NCBI RefSeq assembly: GCF_001306455.1
Contig: NZ_LGTQ01000005.1
Span: forward strand, 1,054,001 to 1,118,000
Reading direction: 5' to 3'
Source of the DNA: Jiulongibacter sediminis
GTDB taxonomy: Bacteria; Bacteroidota; Bacteroidia; Cytophagales; Spirosomataceae
DNA length: 64,000 nt
The notes under the pieces: model-generated
The model's database searches: none
The model's input: only the letters and a program-made list of their open reading frames with translations
What the model was told of the DNA's origin: nothing
Program-made: the position numbers and the translations under genes
Part shown: one piece after another, positions 57,801 to 64,000 of the stretch
How positions within the stretch are numbered: the first letter of the stretch is position 1
Layout: the number at the start of each line of letters is the position of its first letter

Positions 57801-59269
57801 GCTCTCTGGATGATGTTGTCATGCCTACTTCAGACGCTCTGAAAACCTTTACGAGATTGTTGATGACAGTCCGTGGTATTAATTTCAATTACTCAATCAT
57901 TGAGAATACCATTCTACCCGGCTTTATGGAATCACCTGCTTTCTTTGGGCTTGCTAAAGAAACCAGAGCCCCTGGATTACCCTTCGTATTAGGTAGTCAA
58001 AACAGAGAAATTCATAAGATTTCAGCAAGAAATGGCTGGCTCTCTGAGAGTAGTGTAAGAAACGATCCTTTTACTCAAGGCCGTCAAAAGAAGTTTGATT
58101 TCAGCACAAACCTGGAGCCTTTCCAGGGCTTCAGAATGCAAATCAGAGGAAATTATACTCGTGGAGACTCCTACCAGGAGCTTTACAGACCTGATATTCC
58201 GGGTGGTCAGTTTGTTTCACAAAACCCTTTCAGAAACGGAACTTTCAGTATGTCTTTCTGGTCCTTTAAGACAGGGTTTACCAAAATGAACAAAGACCCC
58301 AGAAGTAACTATCAGTACGAGATATTTGATAATATGAAGGCCTACCGTTTTGATGTTATTGAGAAACTAAATCAGATAAATGGAGGTGAAGCCGGAGCGT
58401 ATCATGAAAACTCTCAGGATGTGCTGATTCCTGCTTTCTTTGCGGCCTATAGTGGAAAATCTGTTGACGACATCTTTGCGAAAGCTGCAAAACGAGGTGA
58501 TGAGACGTTCAACCCTTTCCTGAGATTCCCATTACCAAACTGGAGAGTTGATTATTCCGGAATTGAGAAACTTCCGTTGTTTAAAAAACTTTTCAATTCA
58601 GTGACCCTAAGTCACAGCTACACTTCCACCTACAGTGTCGGAAACTTCACAAGTTCTCTGGAATATGGGGCTAATGTGGTTAATCTTTTGGTTAATAATT
58701 ACCCGCTGGGAGACGTTTTAGGGCCGCAAGCAATGATTGACGGTGCAGCCATGAGTTATTTCATGCCCGTGTTTATCATGAGTACCGTCACTATGGAAGA
58801 GCGTTTCTCTCCTATGATAGGTGTGCAGTTTACCACAAAAGGAAGCCTGACTGGTCGTGTGGAATATAATAAAGAAAGAAGAGCCGCTCTTAACCTATCA
58901 AATTCACAAGTGGCAGAATATAATTCAAATGACCTTGTGATGGGAGTTGGCCTTCGTAAAAGCGGAATTAAGCTTCCGTTTAAAGGCCGGGATGGCAATA
59001 ATGTTGTTCTCGAGAATGATTTGAACTTCAGATTTGATGTAACTCTTAGAGATGTCACGGCATTGCAAAGAAGACTGGATGGCGACGCGGTTCCTATTCA
59101 GGGAAATTACGTTGTTCAGATTAAACCACAGATTCAGTATCAGTTCAATAAAAAGCTAAACCTTGGTTTCTACATTGAACATTTTGTGAATGAACCATTC
59201 ACCTCATTATCGTTTGAAACACGGCGAACAGTGGGTGGAATCAATATGAAGTTTAATCTGGCTGATTAA
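51836..59269 (+). CDS. sprA: T9SS outer-membrane translocon SprA
   Basis: Giant outer-membrane beta-barrel that forms the type IX secretion channel, needed for gliding motility in relatives. The 2477-residue product is of SprA length. It begins with a signal peptide (NKYILLILLITGIIAPAAGQQ) followed by repeated SprA-type domains; recognisable segments include IFGGKVPEFKPNGFVAVDLRVGSQ in parts (GKVPEFKPNGFVAV), DFDQQISINFN, LLKSSTVRNRLNHPMWDLMMKNVYSL in part (NHPMWDLMMKNVYS), and many barrel-type aromatic/Gly strands through the C terminus. A Gly/Asn-rich low-complexity stretch lies at about 207-262. ruvA precedes and gcvH follows, the usual neighbours. Confidence 0.97.
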   Translation: MFQDNTLFNKYILLILLITGIIAPAAGQQITRTIPTADSVSRSSQAPAFRWKDSYLNRFSFDLPRSPLFFIQSDSLKTSIQYAPSNSQIEIDEKLADDIEVKIPQAMSFNEYSSIQNAMVRKSIMREYEQMQDGNSATSGRGLSPLLQKAPLVDRIFGGKVPEFKPNGFVAVDLRVGSQFINNPQIPLFQRRRPIFDFDQQISINFNNNANGGAGPGGQSGSGGFGNNSGNNAFGNRGNQGGGLNDLRRIAQSGGALGGLGNRNPYREKMGILGNFDTKSAFNFENQFKLNFKSDPEDILQSLEAGNVSFPLRSQLVPGVENLFGVKAGMRFGKLDVSTVFAQQRSRTESIYISGGARNRPFEIRCDEYDENRHFFLSHFFREKYESSLRNLPMITSGILITRVEVYVTNRTNTVTSMRNLVGVTDLGEVNPFSDAVTPGSGNAASNDANSLGNLLEVQNGGFRQIDNTNSALESEGLNKGIDFEILRGAKRLTEREFDFHPQLGYISLLTPLRNDEILAVSYEYVYNGKNYKVGELTEDYSFRKEDDVIMLKLLKSSTVRNRLNHPMWDLMMKNVYSLSQGEIEREGFQLRVVYKDDRTGMDTPNLHEGENLENVPLISALGLDRLNYNNDPQYDGNFDYVEGITVNEQRGVIIFPVLEPFGSYLETKFTDGEERLKQKYVFDELYDKTLTDAQQVNTKNKFFLQGSVQSNSSDIPLPLGASGGSVRVYSGGTELQQGADYQVDSQLGRIRITNPSILASGRPIRIDYERPDLFQAQIRRLFGLRLDYTVGRNLRLGGTLMDLKENTPGFLTRTAIGNEPVNNTLWGLDLNYKQEGSGLTRLLDKLPLVQTKEPSAILLSAEFAQLIPGVNNKKINGNAMIDDFEAARNINDLTRQPQRWRLGSTPDEFRQEQEGIYGYNYKRAKISAYTIDQTTFVNSPFGGGNGLVPSELTNNARNNLYERSFVIQDIFPGRSRPVLGQNLPTSILDISYFPEERGMYNYNPDLTNEGYLKSPQENFGALMRGITFDADFDNSNVEYLEFWLLDPFKDNVRDGRSPDGRPNQSGGKLVFHLGDISEDVIPDSRFNFENGIPPSDSGFSQPVVTAWGKAPKVQFITDAFDNDPDSRERQDVGLDGLSNEEERQYEHIRNFLDEIQPNLTPEAYNRISEDPSGDDFKFFLDDSYRTDQYIVERFKNYLGMENNAPPVQENQQITPATSITADKEDINQDNTINDVESYHEYEVNLENGGLAIGNKYIVDKVSSGNADWYLFRIPLRTADRKAVGDITGFKSIRFMRMVMKEWREPVVLRFAALQLVANQFRVYTQDLDNHDFVDVPEPYDAQFKVTTVSVEENGCSVEGDCNVKVGETPYVVPPGFQRDRDFSTTLTNQFFNEQSISLAVDNLRDGDKRGVFKNTKLDLNMYKRLQMFVHTENDNDENGLAGAFMRIGTDVKTNYYEIEIQNLRATPRGSQDPTVIWPEENEFDIPLDELRNLKIDRNIQLGRDSVSLDRPFSRVVIVSGEGEGGSLISRTYKISVIGNPDLSNILTIMTGVSNPEGGNTSPAKFTIWMDELRANGFDETKGEAAVLAADIKLADLGTVSVSGNLSTFGFGGVQDRISSRSRETAKGFGIASSFEIDRLFPEKWGLSIPLFLNYDQQEIVPHFNPLDPDIVLERALSRFETAAERQAYRDLVIDQNVNKGFNLANVRKIKTDPNAVNHFYDIENFSFSYAQNSVNRSNILIQQYLAEQKKGAITYQFQPRTFLWEPFKDSEGLQKPMFTWIKDFNLSPIPDLFAFRTDFNRNYTKTQYRNSDLTTDGIEPNFIKYFLTNRFYDMQWNLTKSVNITYSSQMNSIIDEPYGDIDNPENQSAIWDHLKSFGRAKNFNQNIQATYQLPLDKFFLLDWIQADSRLNVDYNYRANAFDWTKGEDIRVAGIQDEFGDAFGNYLDNNREIAVQGRIDLVKLYNKIKYLKFANSPDQPKERFTRTPGSLDDVVMPTSDALKTFTRLLMTVRGINFNYSIIENTILPGFMESPAFFGLAKETRAPGLPFVLGSQNREIHKISARNGWLSESSVRNDPFTQGRQKKFDFSTNLEPFQGFRMQIRGNYTRGDSYQELYRPDIPGGQFVSQNPFRNGTFSMSFWSFKTGFTKMNKDPRSNYQYEIFDNMKAYRFDVIEKLNQINGGEAGAYHENSQDVLIPAFFAAYSGKSVDDIFAKAAKRGDETFNPFLRFPLPNWRVDYSGIEKLPLFKKLFNSVTLSHSYTSTYSVGNFTSSLEYGANVVNLLVNNYPLGDVLGPQAMIDGAAMSYFMPVFIMSTVTMEERFSPMIGVQFTTKGSLTGRVEYNKERRAALNLSNSQVAEYNSNDLVMGVGLRKSGIKLPFKGRDGNNVVLENDLNFRFDVTLRDVTALQRRLDGDAVPIQGNYVVQIKPQIQYQFNKKLNLGFYIEHFVNEPFTSLSFETRRTVGGINMKFNLAD

Positions 59270-59335
59270 TCTTTTCTTTTGCAACAATTAAGATTTGACG
59301 TAACTTGCACCACCTTAAGAAACCTGCAAAACAAT

Positions 59336-59719
59336 ATGGAATTTCCCTCGGAATTAAAATACACCGAAGAACACGAATGGATTAAAATTGAAGATGGAAA
59401 CATCGCTGTTATCGGTATTACCGAATTTGCACAAAGCGAGCTTGGTGACATTGTTTTCGTGGAAGTAGAAACCGTCGACGAAGAACTGGAAGCGAATGAG
59501 GTTTTTGGTACCATTGAGGCCGTAAAAACGGTTTCTGATTTATTCCTACCCGCAAATGGGAAAGTTTTGGAATTCAACGAGAAATTGAATGATGAACCAG
59601 AACTGGTTAATACCGACCCTTATGGTGATGGTTGGATCATAAAAATGGAAATCAGTGATTTAGCTGATCTCGACAGTTTGCTGGACAGCGAGACATATAA
59701 GAATCAAATTGGTCAATAA
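59336..59719 (+). CDS. gcvH: Glycine cleavage system H protein
   Basis: Lipoyl carrier of the glycine cleavage complex, shuttling the aminomethyl group between P and T proteins. The ATG at 59336 gives 127 residues beginning MEFPSELKYTEEHEWIK, the normal length; the longer frame from 59279 is rejected. The lipoylated lysine is Lys64 in GTIEAVKTVSDLF, followed by NEKLNDEPELVNTDPYGDGW. Its own strong terminator follows. Confidence 0.98.
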   Translation: MEFPSELKYTEEHEWIKIEDGNIAVIGITEFAQSELGDIVFVEVETVDEELEANEVFGTIEAVKTVSDLFLPANGKVLEFNEKLNDEPELVNTDPYGDGWIIKMEISDLADLDSLLDSETYKNQIGQ

Positions 59720-59723
59720 AACG

Positions 59724-59748
59724 AAAGCCCACAAGGGCTTTTTTTTTG
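59724..59748 (+). terminator. Intrinsic terminator after gcvH
   Basis: Perfect seven-pair stem AAAGCCC, loop ACAA, GGGCTTT, then a run of T. It lies between gcvH and the dihydroorotase-like gene, so the latter may rely on read-through or its own promoter, which I could not see. Confidence 0.92.
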
Positions 59749-59755
59749 AATACAC

Positions 59756-61024
59756 ATGAAGGTTTTAATTAAGAAAGCCAAAATTATCAGCACCGGTTCT
59801 CCTCACCACCTCAAGCAAAGGGATATTCTGGTGATTGATGGAGTGATTACAAAAATCGGGAAAATTGATGAGGCTGCTGACCAAATCATCAAAGGCAAAG
59901 AGCTTTATGTTTCTACCGGGTTTATGGATTTGAGAACATTCTCAAAAGAACCTGGGCAGGAAGCCATGGAAACTCTGGAAAGTCTTAGTCGAGCCGCGGC
60001 AAAAGGTGGTTACTCAGATCTACTGATTATGCCCAACACTGATCCGGTGATCCAGTCAAAGGGAGTGATTAACTATTTAAAAAACTCCTCAAAAATCACT
60101 CAGGTTAACTTTCACGCCGCTGCCGCCGTCACCCTTGATAATAAGGGCGAAAGCTTCACAGAAATGTGGGATCTTCATGAGGCTGGTGCCCTGGCTTTTA
60201 CTGACGGATTAAAACCGCTCTGGAACTCTGACATTCTTTACAAAAGCCTTCAATACCTTTATCCAAAGAAGGCCTTACTTATGAATCGGCCTGAGGAGCC
60301 AGCTTTAGCCATGTTTGGTCAAATGCATGAAGGGATAACCTCAACCCACATGGGCACCAAGGGTATCCCGTCAGAAGCAGAAGAAATCATGATCATGAGA
60401 GATTTGAAGCTGCTGGAATATGCCGACTTTGAGTCAGAAAGACCTCTTCTTCACTTCTCATGTGTTTCTACTGCTTCAGGTTTAGCCAGAATAAGAAAAG
60501 CCAAACAAAAAGGTCTGCCAGTGAGCTGCGATATCGCTGCTCACCAGTTGGCTTTCACAGATGAAGACCTCGGTGGTTTTGATACTAATTTGAAAGTATC
60601 ACCTCCTTTCAGGTCAAAAAAGGACATAAAAGCCCTACAAAAAGGACTGGAAGATGGAACCATCGACGCCATTGTATCAGATCACAATCCACTTGATGAA
60701 GAGCATAAAAACATGGAATTTGATCTGGCAGAATTTGGAGTGATAGGACTTCAGACCTCATTTGCTGCTGCCTTAACATACAGTGGTTTGCCAGTTGAGA
60801 ATTTGATTCCATTGTTTACCGAGTCTCCAAGGGCTCTTTTGCAGATGAGCCAGCCGGTTATAAACGAAAATGAAGAGGCCAATCTTACGGTTATTGACGC
60901 TGCTCAAAACTTCATTTTCACCGAAGATATGATTGAGTCAAAATCAAAGAATTCACCTTTCATCGGAAAAGAATTAAAAGGGAAAATTCTGGCAACATTA
61001 AATAAAGGAATGCACTCAGCATGA
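59756..61024 (+). CDS. Dihydroorotase-like amidohydrolase lacking the HxH metal motif
   Basis: Amidohydrolase-fold protein of the dihydroorotase type. The 422-residue product is clearly homologous (GGYSDLLIMPNTDPV, HFSCVSTASGL, IVSDHNPLDEEHKNMEFD, GVIGLQTSFAAAL), but active dihydroorotases carry HxH in GFxDLHVHxREPG, and here the positions read R60 and F62 (GFMDLRTFSKEPG). The general-base Asp in SDHNP is kept. It is therefore probably a non-catalytic or altered homologue, as known for PyrC-like partners of aspartate transcarbamoylase in some bacteria. Its stop overlaps the DUF4199 start (ATGA). Confidence 0.85.
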   Translation: MKVLIKKAKIISTGSPHHLKQRDILVIDGVITKIGKIDEAADQIIKGKELYVSTGFMDLRTFSKEPGQEAMETLESLSRAAAKGGYSDLLIMPNTDPVIQSKGVINYLKNSSKITQVNFHAAAAVTLDNKGESFTEMWDLHEAGALAFTDGLKPLWNSDILYKSLQYLYPKKALLMNRPEEPALAMFGQMHEGITSTHMGTKGIPSEAEEIMIMRDLKLLEYADFESERPLLHFSCVSTASGLARIRKAKQKGLPVSCDIAAHQLAFTDEDLGGFDTNLKVSPPFRSKKDIKALQKGLEDGTIDAIVSDHNPLDEEHKNMEFDLAEFGVIGLQTSFAAALTYSGLPVENLIPLFTESPRALLQMSQPVINENEEANLTVIDAAQNFIFTEDMIESKSKNSPFIGKELKGKILATLNKGMHSA

Positions 61025-61539
61025 AAAAGAAAATACTCAAAATAAGTCTGACCTGGGGACTCATTGCCGGATTGGTTTGTTTCCTTTTCTTTTTGATGAT
61101 GTACGCCGTTGATGATAATCCTCTCATTAAAAAGAGACCGGATATTGGAATAAATATATTATTCATTTTTCTGGCAATCTGGATTTTCAAACGAAGGAGA
61201 AATGGCTACTTACACTTTTATGAAGGCTTCAGTATCGGTTTTTTGACCAACCTAATTGCAGCCTTGTTTAGTGGAATTGCAGTCTATTTATTTCTCAAAT
61301 TCTATGATATTCAGCCTTATCTTAATTGGAACAGCTACTCAAAGCAGTTTCTGATTGAACAAAAGGAGGCTCTGGATAGCGTCATCAATGAAGAAACTTT
61401 TAAATTGCAGTTAAAGTCGTTTGACGAGATCAAACCTTACAGGGTCATCCTGGATGACCTGATGTTCAAGCAGTTTGCAATCGTTGCGATAATGCTCATT
61501 TCTATGGCCCTCCGCAAACAGGGAGACGCTATTTCTTAA
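61021..61539 (+). CDS. DUF4199 family membrane protein
   Basis: Small membrane protein family of unknown function found in Bacteroidota. The 172-residue product has four hydrophobic segments (LTWGLIAGLVCFLFFLMMYA, INILFIFLAIWIF, FLTNLIAALFSGIAVYLFL, FAIVAIMLISMAL), and the typical GYLHFYEGFSIGFLTNL motif after the second. It overlaps the preceding gene by four bases (ATGA) and is similar to the next gene, so the pair looks like a duplication. Confidence 0.85.
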   Translation: MKKKILKISLTWGLIAGLVCFLFFLMMYAVDDNPLIKKRPDIGINILFIFLAIWIFKRRRNGYLHFYEGFSIGFLTNLIAALFSGIAVYLFLKFYDIQPYLNWNSYSKQFLIEQKEALDSVINEETFKLQLKSFDEIKPYRVILDDLMFKQFAIVAIMLISMALRKQGDAIS

Positions 61540-61558
61540 AACCTTAACCCTATTTCAA

Positions 61559-62074
61559 ATGGAACAAAAACCTTCAACAACTCAAATCGCCCTTAAATGG
61601 GGGATTATTTCTGCTCTGGCCAGTATTGTTTTAAGTACCGTAATGTACATGACAGACCTCTGGAAAAACACCGTAGTATCCTCTGTGGTTGGGCTTGCGG
61701 TCGGAATAGCCATTCTGGTGATGGCCATGAAAGAGTTTAAAGATCAAAATGGAGGATTCATGACTTTTGGTGAAGGTTTTGGGCTTGGAATGCTGGCCAG
61801 TGTCATTTCTGCCGTGATCAGCACTTTGTATAGCCAGATCTACATGAAATTCATAGATCCTACGTTTCCCGAGAAAATGAAGGACTTCCAATATGAGCAA
61901 ATGGAGGCTCAGGGACTAAGCGATGCACAAATAGAGCAGGCAATTTCCATGAGTGAAAAATTCACAACCGGTGGTCTTTCGTTTCTTTTTCCATTGCTTG
62001 GGGCTATCCTGTTTTCGCTGATCATGACTTTGATTGTAGCCGCCATCATGAAAAAAAATAAACCTGTTTTTTAG
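61559..62074 (+). CDS. DUF4199 family membrane protein (second copy)
   Basis: Paralogue of the preceding gene; 171 residues with four hydrophobic segments (ALKWGIISALASIVLSTVMY, VVSSVVGLAVGIAILVMAM, MLASVISAVISTLY, FLFPLLGAILFSLIMTLIVAAI). The shared motif GGFMTFGEGFGLGML matches GYLHFYEGFSIGFL of its neighbour. A helical segment with FPEKMKDFQYEQMEAQGLSD precedes the last membrane helix. Gaps to the flanking genes are 19 and 6 bases, so it is probably in the same transcript as gldF. Confidence 0.88.
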   Translation: MEQKPSTTQIALKWGIISALASIVLSTVMYMTDLWKNTVVSSVVGLAVGIAILVMAMKEFKDQNGGFMTFGEGFGLGMLASVISAVISTLYSQIYMKFIDPTFPEKMKDFQYEQMEAQGLSDAQIEQAISMSEKFTTGGLSFLFPLLGAILFSLIMTLIVAAIMKKNKPVF

Positions 62075-62080
62075 ACTTTT

Positions 62081-62806
62081 ATGTTCCCCATTTTCAAGAA
62101 AGAGCTCAATGGCTATCTCAATTCGCTGATTGCGTATTTAGTCATTGTGCTTTTTTTGGTATTTACAGGCCTGGTGCTTTGGGTTTTCCCTGATAGCAAC
62201 ATTTTGGACTATGGTTTCGCTGAGATGAATTCCTTTTTCAGCCTGACCCCTTTCATTTTGTTAATGTTAGTGCCTGCCATTACCATGCGAAGCTTCTCCG
62301 AGGAGTTTAAAACAGGAACTATTGAATTTTTACTAACCAAACCACTTACTACCTTTCAGGTTTTTGGAGGAAAGTTTCTGGCCGCCTGGCTACTCATTAT
62401 TCTGGCCATTTTACCAACGGTAGTCTATTATTTTTCGATATCAAGTCTTGGTAACCCAGAAGGGAATATTGACACGGGCTCCGTTATAGGTTCTTATTTT
62501 GGCCTTTTCCTCCTGGCGGGTGCTTTCACAGCTGTTGGTATTTTTGCCTCCTCTTTAAGTCAAAATCAGGTCGTAGCCTTTATCAGCGGTGCTTTTTTGT
62601 GCTATTTCCTTTTTGATGGAATTCATCAACTCTCTAACCTTTTCAGGGGAGTAACACAATACTTTACCGATTACCTCAGCATTTATTTTCATTATGAATC
62701 ACTGAGCAGAGGTGTTTTGGACTCCAGAAATATCATCTATCTGGTTTCTCTGATTGTACTCATGGGAGCTTTGACTATCTTCGTACTACACAAAAAAAGA
62801 AGATAG
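62081..62806 (+). CDS. gldF: Gliding motility-associated ABC transporter permease GldF
   Basis: ABC-2 type permease associated with gliding motility in Bacteroidota. The 241-residue product has six hydrophobic segments and the GldF-like start (FPIFKKELNGYLNSLIAYLVI in parts: FKKELNGYLNSLIAYL), with MRSFSEEFKTGTIEFLLTKPLT and SLSQNQVVAFISGAFLCY. In other species gldG usually follows immediately; here a PhzF-type gene follows. The ATPase (GldA) is not in the window. It is translationally close to the second DUF4199 gene (6 bases). Confidence 0.9.
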   Translation: MFPIFKKELNGYLNSLIAYLVIVLFLVFTGLVLWVFPDSNILDYGFAEMNSFFSLTPFILLMLVPAITMRSFSEEFKTGTIEFLLTKPLTTFQVFGGKFLAAWLLIILAILPTVVYYFSISSLGNPEGNIDTGSVIGSYFGLFLLAGAFTAVGIFASSLSQNQVVAFISGAFLCYFLFDGIHQLSNLFRGVTQYFTDYLSIYFHYESLSRGVLDSRNIIYLVSLIVLMGALTIFVLHKKRR

Positions 62807-62839
62807 GTAGGTTGACTTACAGACCTTCAAAATAAACAC

Positions 62840-63622
62840 ATGAAACTTCCGATTTATCAGGCTGACGCCTTTACAGATACTGTTTTTGGTGGAAATCCGG
62901 CGGCTATTGTACCACTTAAAGAATGGATTTCTGATGATTTGATGCAAAAAATTGCATTGGAAAATAACCTCTCCGAAACAGCCTATTTAGTCGAAAATAA
63001 TAACCGGTTTCACATTCGATGGTTTACTCCGGCAGTAGAGGTAGACCTTTGCGGACATGCTACCCTGGCTGCGGCACATATACTCTTTGAAGAGTTAGGT
63101 TATGCCGGAGATATCATATTTTTTGACTCCAAAAGCGGTGAATTAACGGTCAAAAAAGAAAGAGATTTACTCACTCTTGATTTTCCGGCTACCAAACCAA
63201 CTAAGGCTGAGATACCGTCTGAACTGGTTGATGGTTTCAACATTAAACCAGAAATAACCCTCAAGGCTAACGAGGACTATTTCTTCGTATTCAGAAATGA
63301 AACCGAAATACGGAACTTAGATCCTGTTTTTGCCAAATTGAAAAAGGTAAAATCGAGAGGTATAATTTGCACGGCAAAGGGCGATGAAGTTGATTTTGTT
63401 AGTCGATTTTTTGCTCCCGCTGCCGGTATTGACGAAGACCCTGTAACGGGCTCTGCCCACACTAAGCTAGCACCATATTGGTCAGAAATACTGGGCAAAC
63501 AAACCATGAATGCTCACCAAATATCTGCCCGACTTGGCAAATTAGAGTGTACGATGAAAGGCGACCGTGTCCTAATTAGCGGTATGGCTGTCTCCTATCT
63601 GAAAGGAGAAATAACAGTTTAA
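62840..63622 (+). CDS. PhzF family isomerase/epimerase
   Basis: Diaminopimelate epimerase-like fold protein. The 260-residue product begins LPIYQADAFTDTVFGGNPAAIV and has NNLSETAYLVE, FHIRWFTPAVEVDLCGHATLAAAHILF (in part: TPAVEVDLCGHATLAAA), and the C-terminal AAGIDEDPVTGSAHTKLAPYW, all typical of PhzF. The catalytic Glu of the family (Glu in SETAYLV) is present. No phenazine genes are nearby; most such proteins have an unknown substrate. It begins 33 bases after gldF. Confidence 0.92.
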   Translation: MKLPIYQADAFTDTVFGGNPAAIVPLKEWISDDLMQKIALENNLSETAYLVENNNRFHIRWFTPAVEVDLCGHATLAAAHILFEELGYAGDIIFFDSKSGELTVKKERDLLTLDFPATKPTKAEIPSELVDGFNIKPEITLKANEDYFFVFRNETEIRNLDPVFAKLKKVKSRGIICTAKGDEVDFVSRFFAPAAGIDEDPVTGSAHTKLAPYWSEILGKQTMNAHQISARLGKLECTMKGDRVLISGMAVSYLKGEITV

Positions 63623-63655
63623 ACCACTGAGCAGGAATATAAATGGCCATTTGCT

Positions 63656-63686
63656 TGACAACCCCTATCTCGATTTTGTAGATTTG
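63656..63686 (+). promoter_or_regulatory. Promoter upstream of queA
   Basis: TTG at 63656-63658, 20 bases, then TAGATTTG at 63679-63686, a full match to the Bacteroidota consensus with good spacing. Transcription would start near 63693, about 87 bases before the queA ATG. A mini-frame of seven codons (ATG at 63760-63762) ends overlapping the queA start. Confidence 0.65.
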
Positions 63687-63779
63687 CGGGCTGTTTGACA
63701 CAGATAGTGAGCAGAATTGCCGGTTTGACCCAAAAGCCGTCAATCTTATCTAATAATAAATGGGGTTTACTGATAATAA

Positions 63780-64000
63780 ATGAAACTATCACAATTTAAG
63801 TTTGACCTTCCGCATAGCCTGATTGCTATGCAACCCAAAGAACAAAGAGACGGAGCCCGAATGATGGTCGTTGACCGTGCCACCGGCAAAATCGAACATA
63901 AAATGTTTACAGATATCGTGGACTACTTTGACGAAGGCGATATCATGGTCACCAATAACACTAAAGTTTTCCCGGCCAGACTTTATGGGTCAAAGGAGAA
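63780..64000 (+). CDS. queA: tRNA preQ1(34) S-adenosylmethionine ribosyltransferase-isomerase, N-terminal part
   Basis: Queuosine-tRNA modification enzyme transferring a ribosyl unit from SAM to preQ1-tRNA. About 73 codons are present; the gene continues past the right edge. The N terminus [19 protein letters not shown] followed by [16 protein letters not shown] and [19 protein letters not shown] is diagnostic for QueA. The start ATG lies after a promoter with an 87-base leader. Confidence 0.95.
   Translation, partial: MKLSQFKFDLPHSLIAMQPKEQRDGARMMVVDRATGKIEHKMFTDIVDYFDEGDIMVTNNTKVFPARLYGSKE

Overview
The window looks like chromosomal DNA of a Bacteroidota bacterium, most likely of the order Cytophagales. 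The reasons are a full-length SprA (outer-membrane channel of the type IX secretion system, T9SS), GldF, a metalloprotease with a T9SS C-terminal sorting domain, a pair of DUF4199 membrane proteins, and promoters of the TAnnTTTG type typical of the phylum, with little sign of Shine-Dalgarno sequences. No insertion sequence, integrase, prophage or CRISPR array was found. The content is mostly core metabolism and cell-envelope genes, with a few unusual fusions and decayed active sites.

Bases 1-11355 (minus strand) hold a large ribosomal-protein operon read in the order rplC, rplD, rplW, rplB, rpsS, rplV, rpsC, rplP, rpmC, rpsQ, rplN, rplX, rplE, rpsN, rpsH, rplF, rplR, rpsE, rpmD, rplO, secY, map (map is cut by the window edge). 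rpsJ is not at the head of the operon. L15 carries a long extra helix-hairpin-helix tail. A 418-base gene-free region before rplC has two promoter-like sites and several stem-loops, and a second promoter-like site with the same initially transcribed bases lies before rpsH.

Bases 11774-28560 hold an ECF sigma factor with a membrane anti-sigma factor fused to a DUF2695-like domain, an agmatine deiminase, two SurA-type peptidyl-prolyl isomerases (one a lipoprotein with an OmpA-like insertion) followed by a MoxR ATPase, then a PolX-like protein whose polymerase aspartates are lost, an NhaC antiporter, a MATE exporter, the T9SS metalloprotease and a RecQ helicase.

Bases 28590-41000 hold a small membrane protein, a GGGP-synthase-like enzyme and folK in one overlapping unit; a minus-strand set thyA, osmC-like, metZ-like, acyltransferase, site-2 protease, HAD phosphatase, accA and a beta-CASP RNase-like metallo-beta-lactamase protein; then dacB and the NAD(P)HX repair enzyme Nnr. 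Bases 41000-51111 hold putA, a 2OG-Fe(II) oxygenase, a polyphosphate-glucokinase-like ROK kinase, an ftsB-like/phosphatase/helical-protein operon, a P1 peptidase, a repeat cluster, enolase and a rhodanese-thioredoxin fusion.

Bases 51130-64000 hold ruvA, sprA and gcvH, then a dihydroorotase-like gene lacking the metal-binding HxH motif, two DUF4199 genes and gldF close together, a PhzF-family protein, and the start of queA behind a well-formed promoter. SprA, GldF and the sorting-domain protease together point to a functioning T9SS, and possibly gliding motility.
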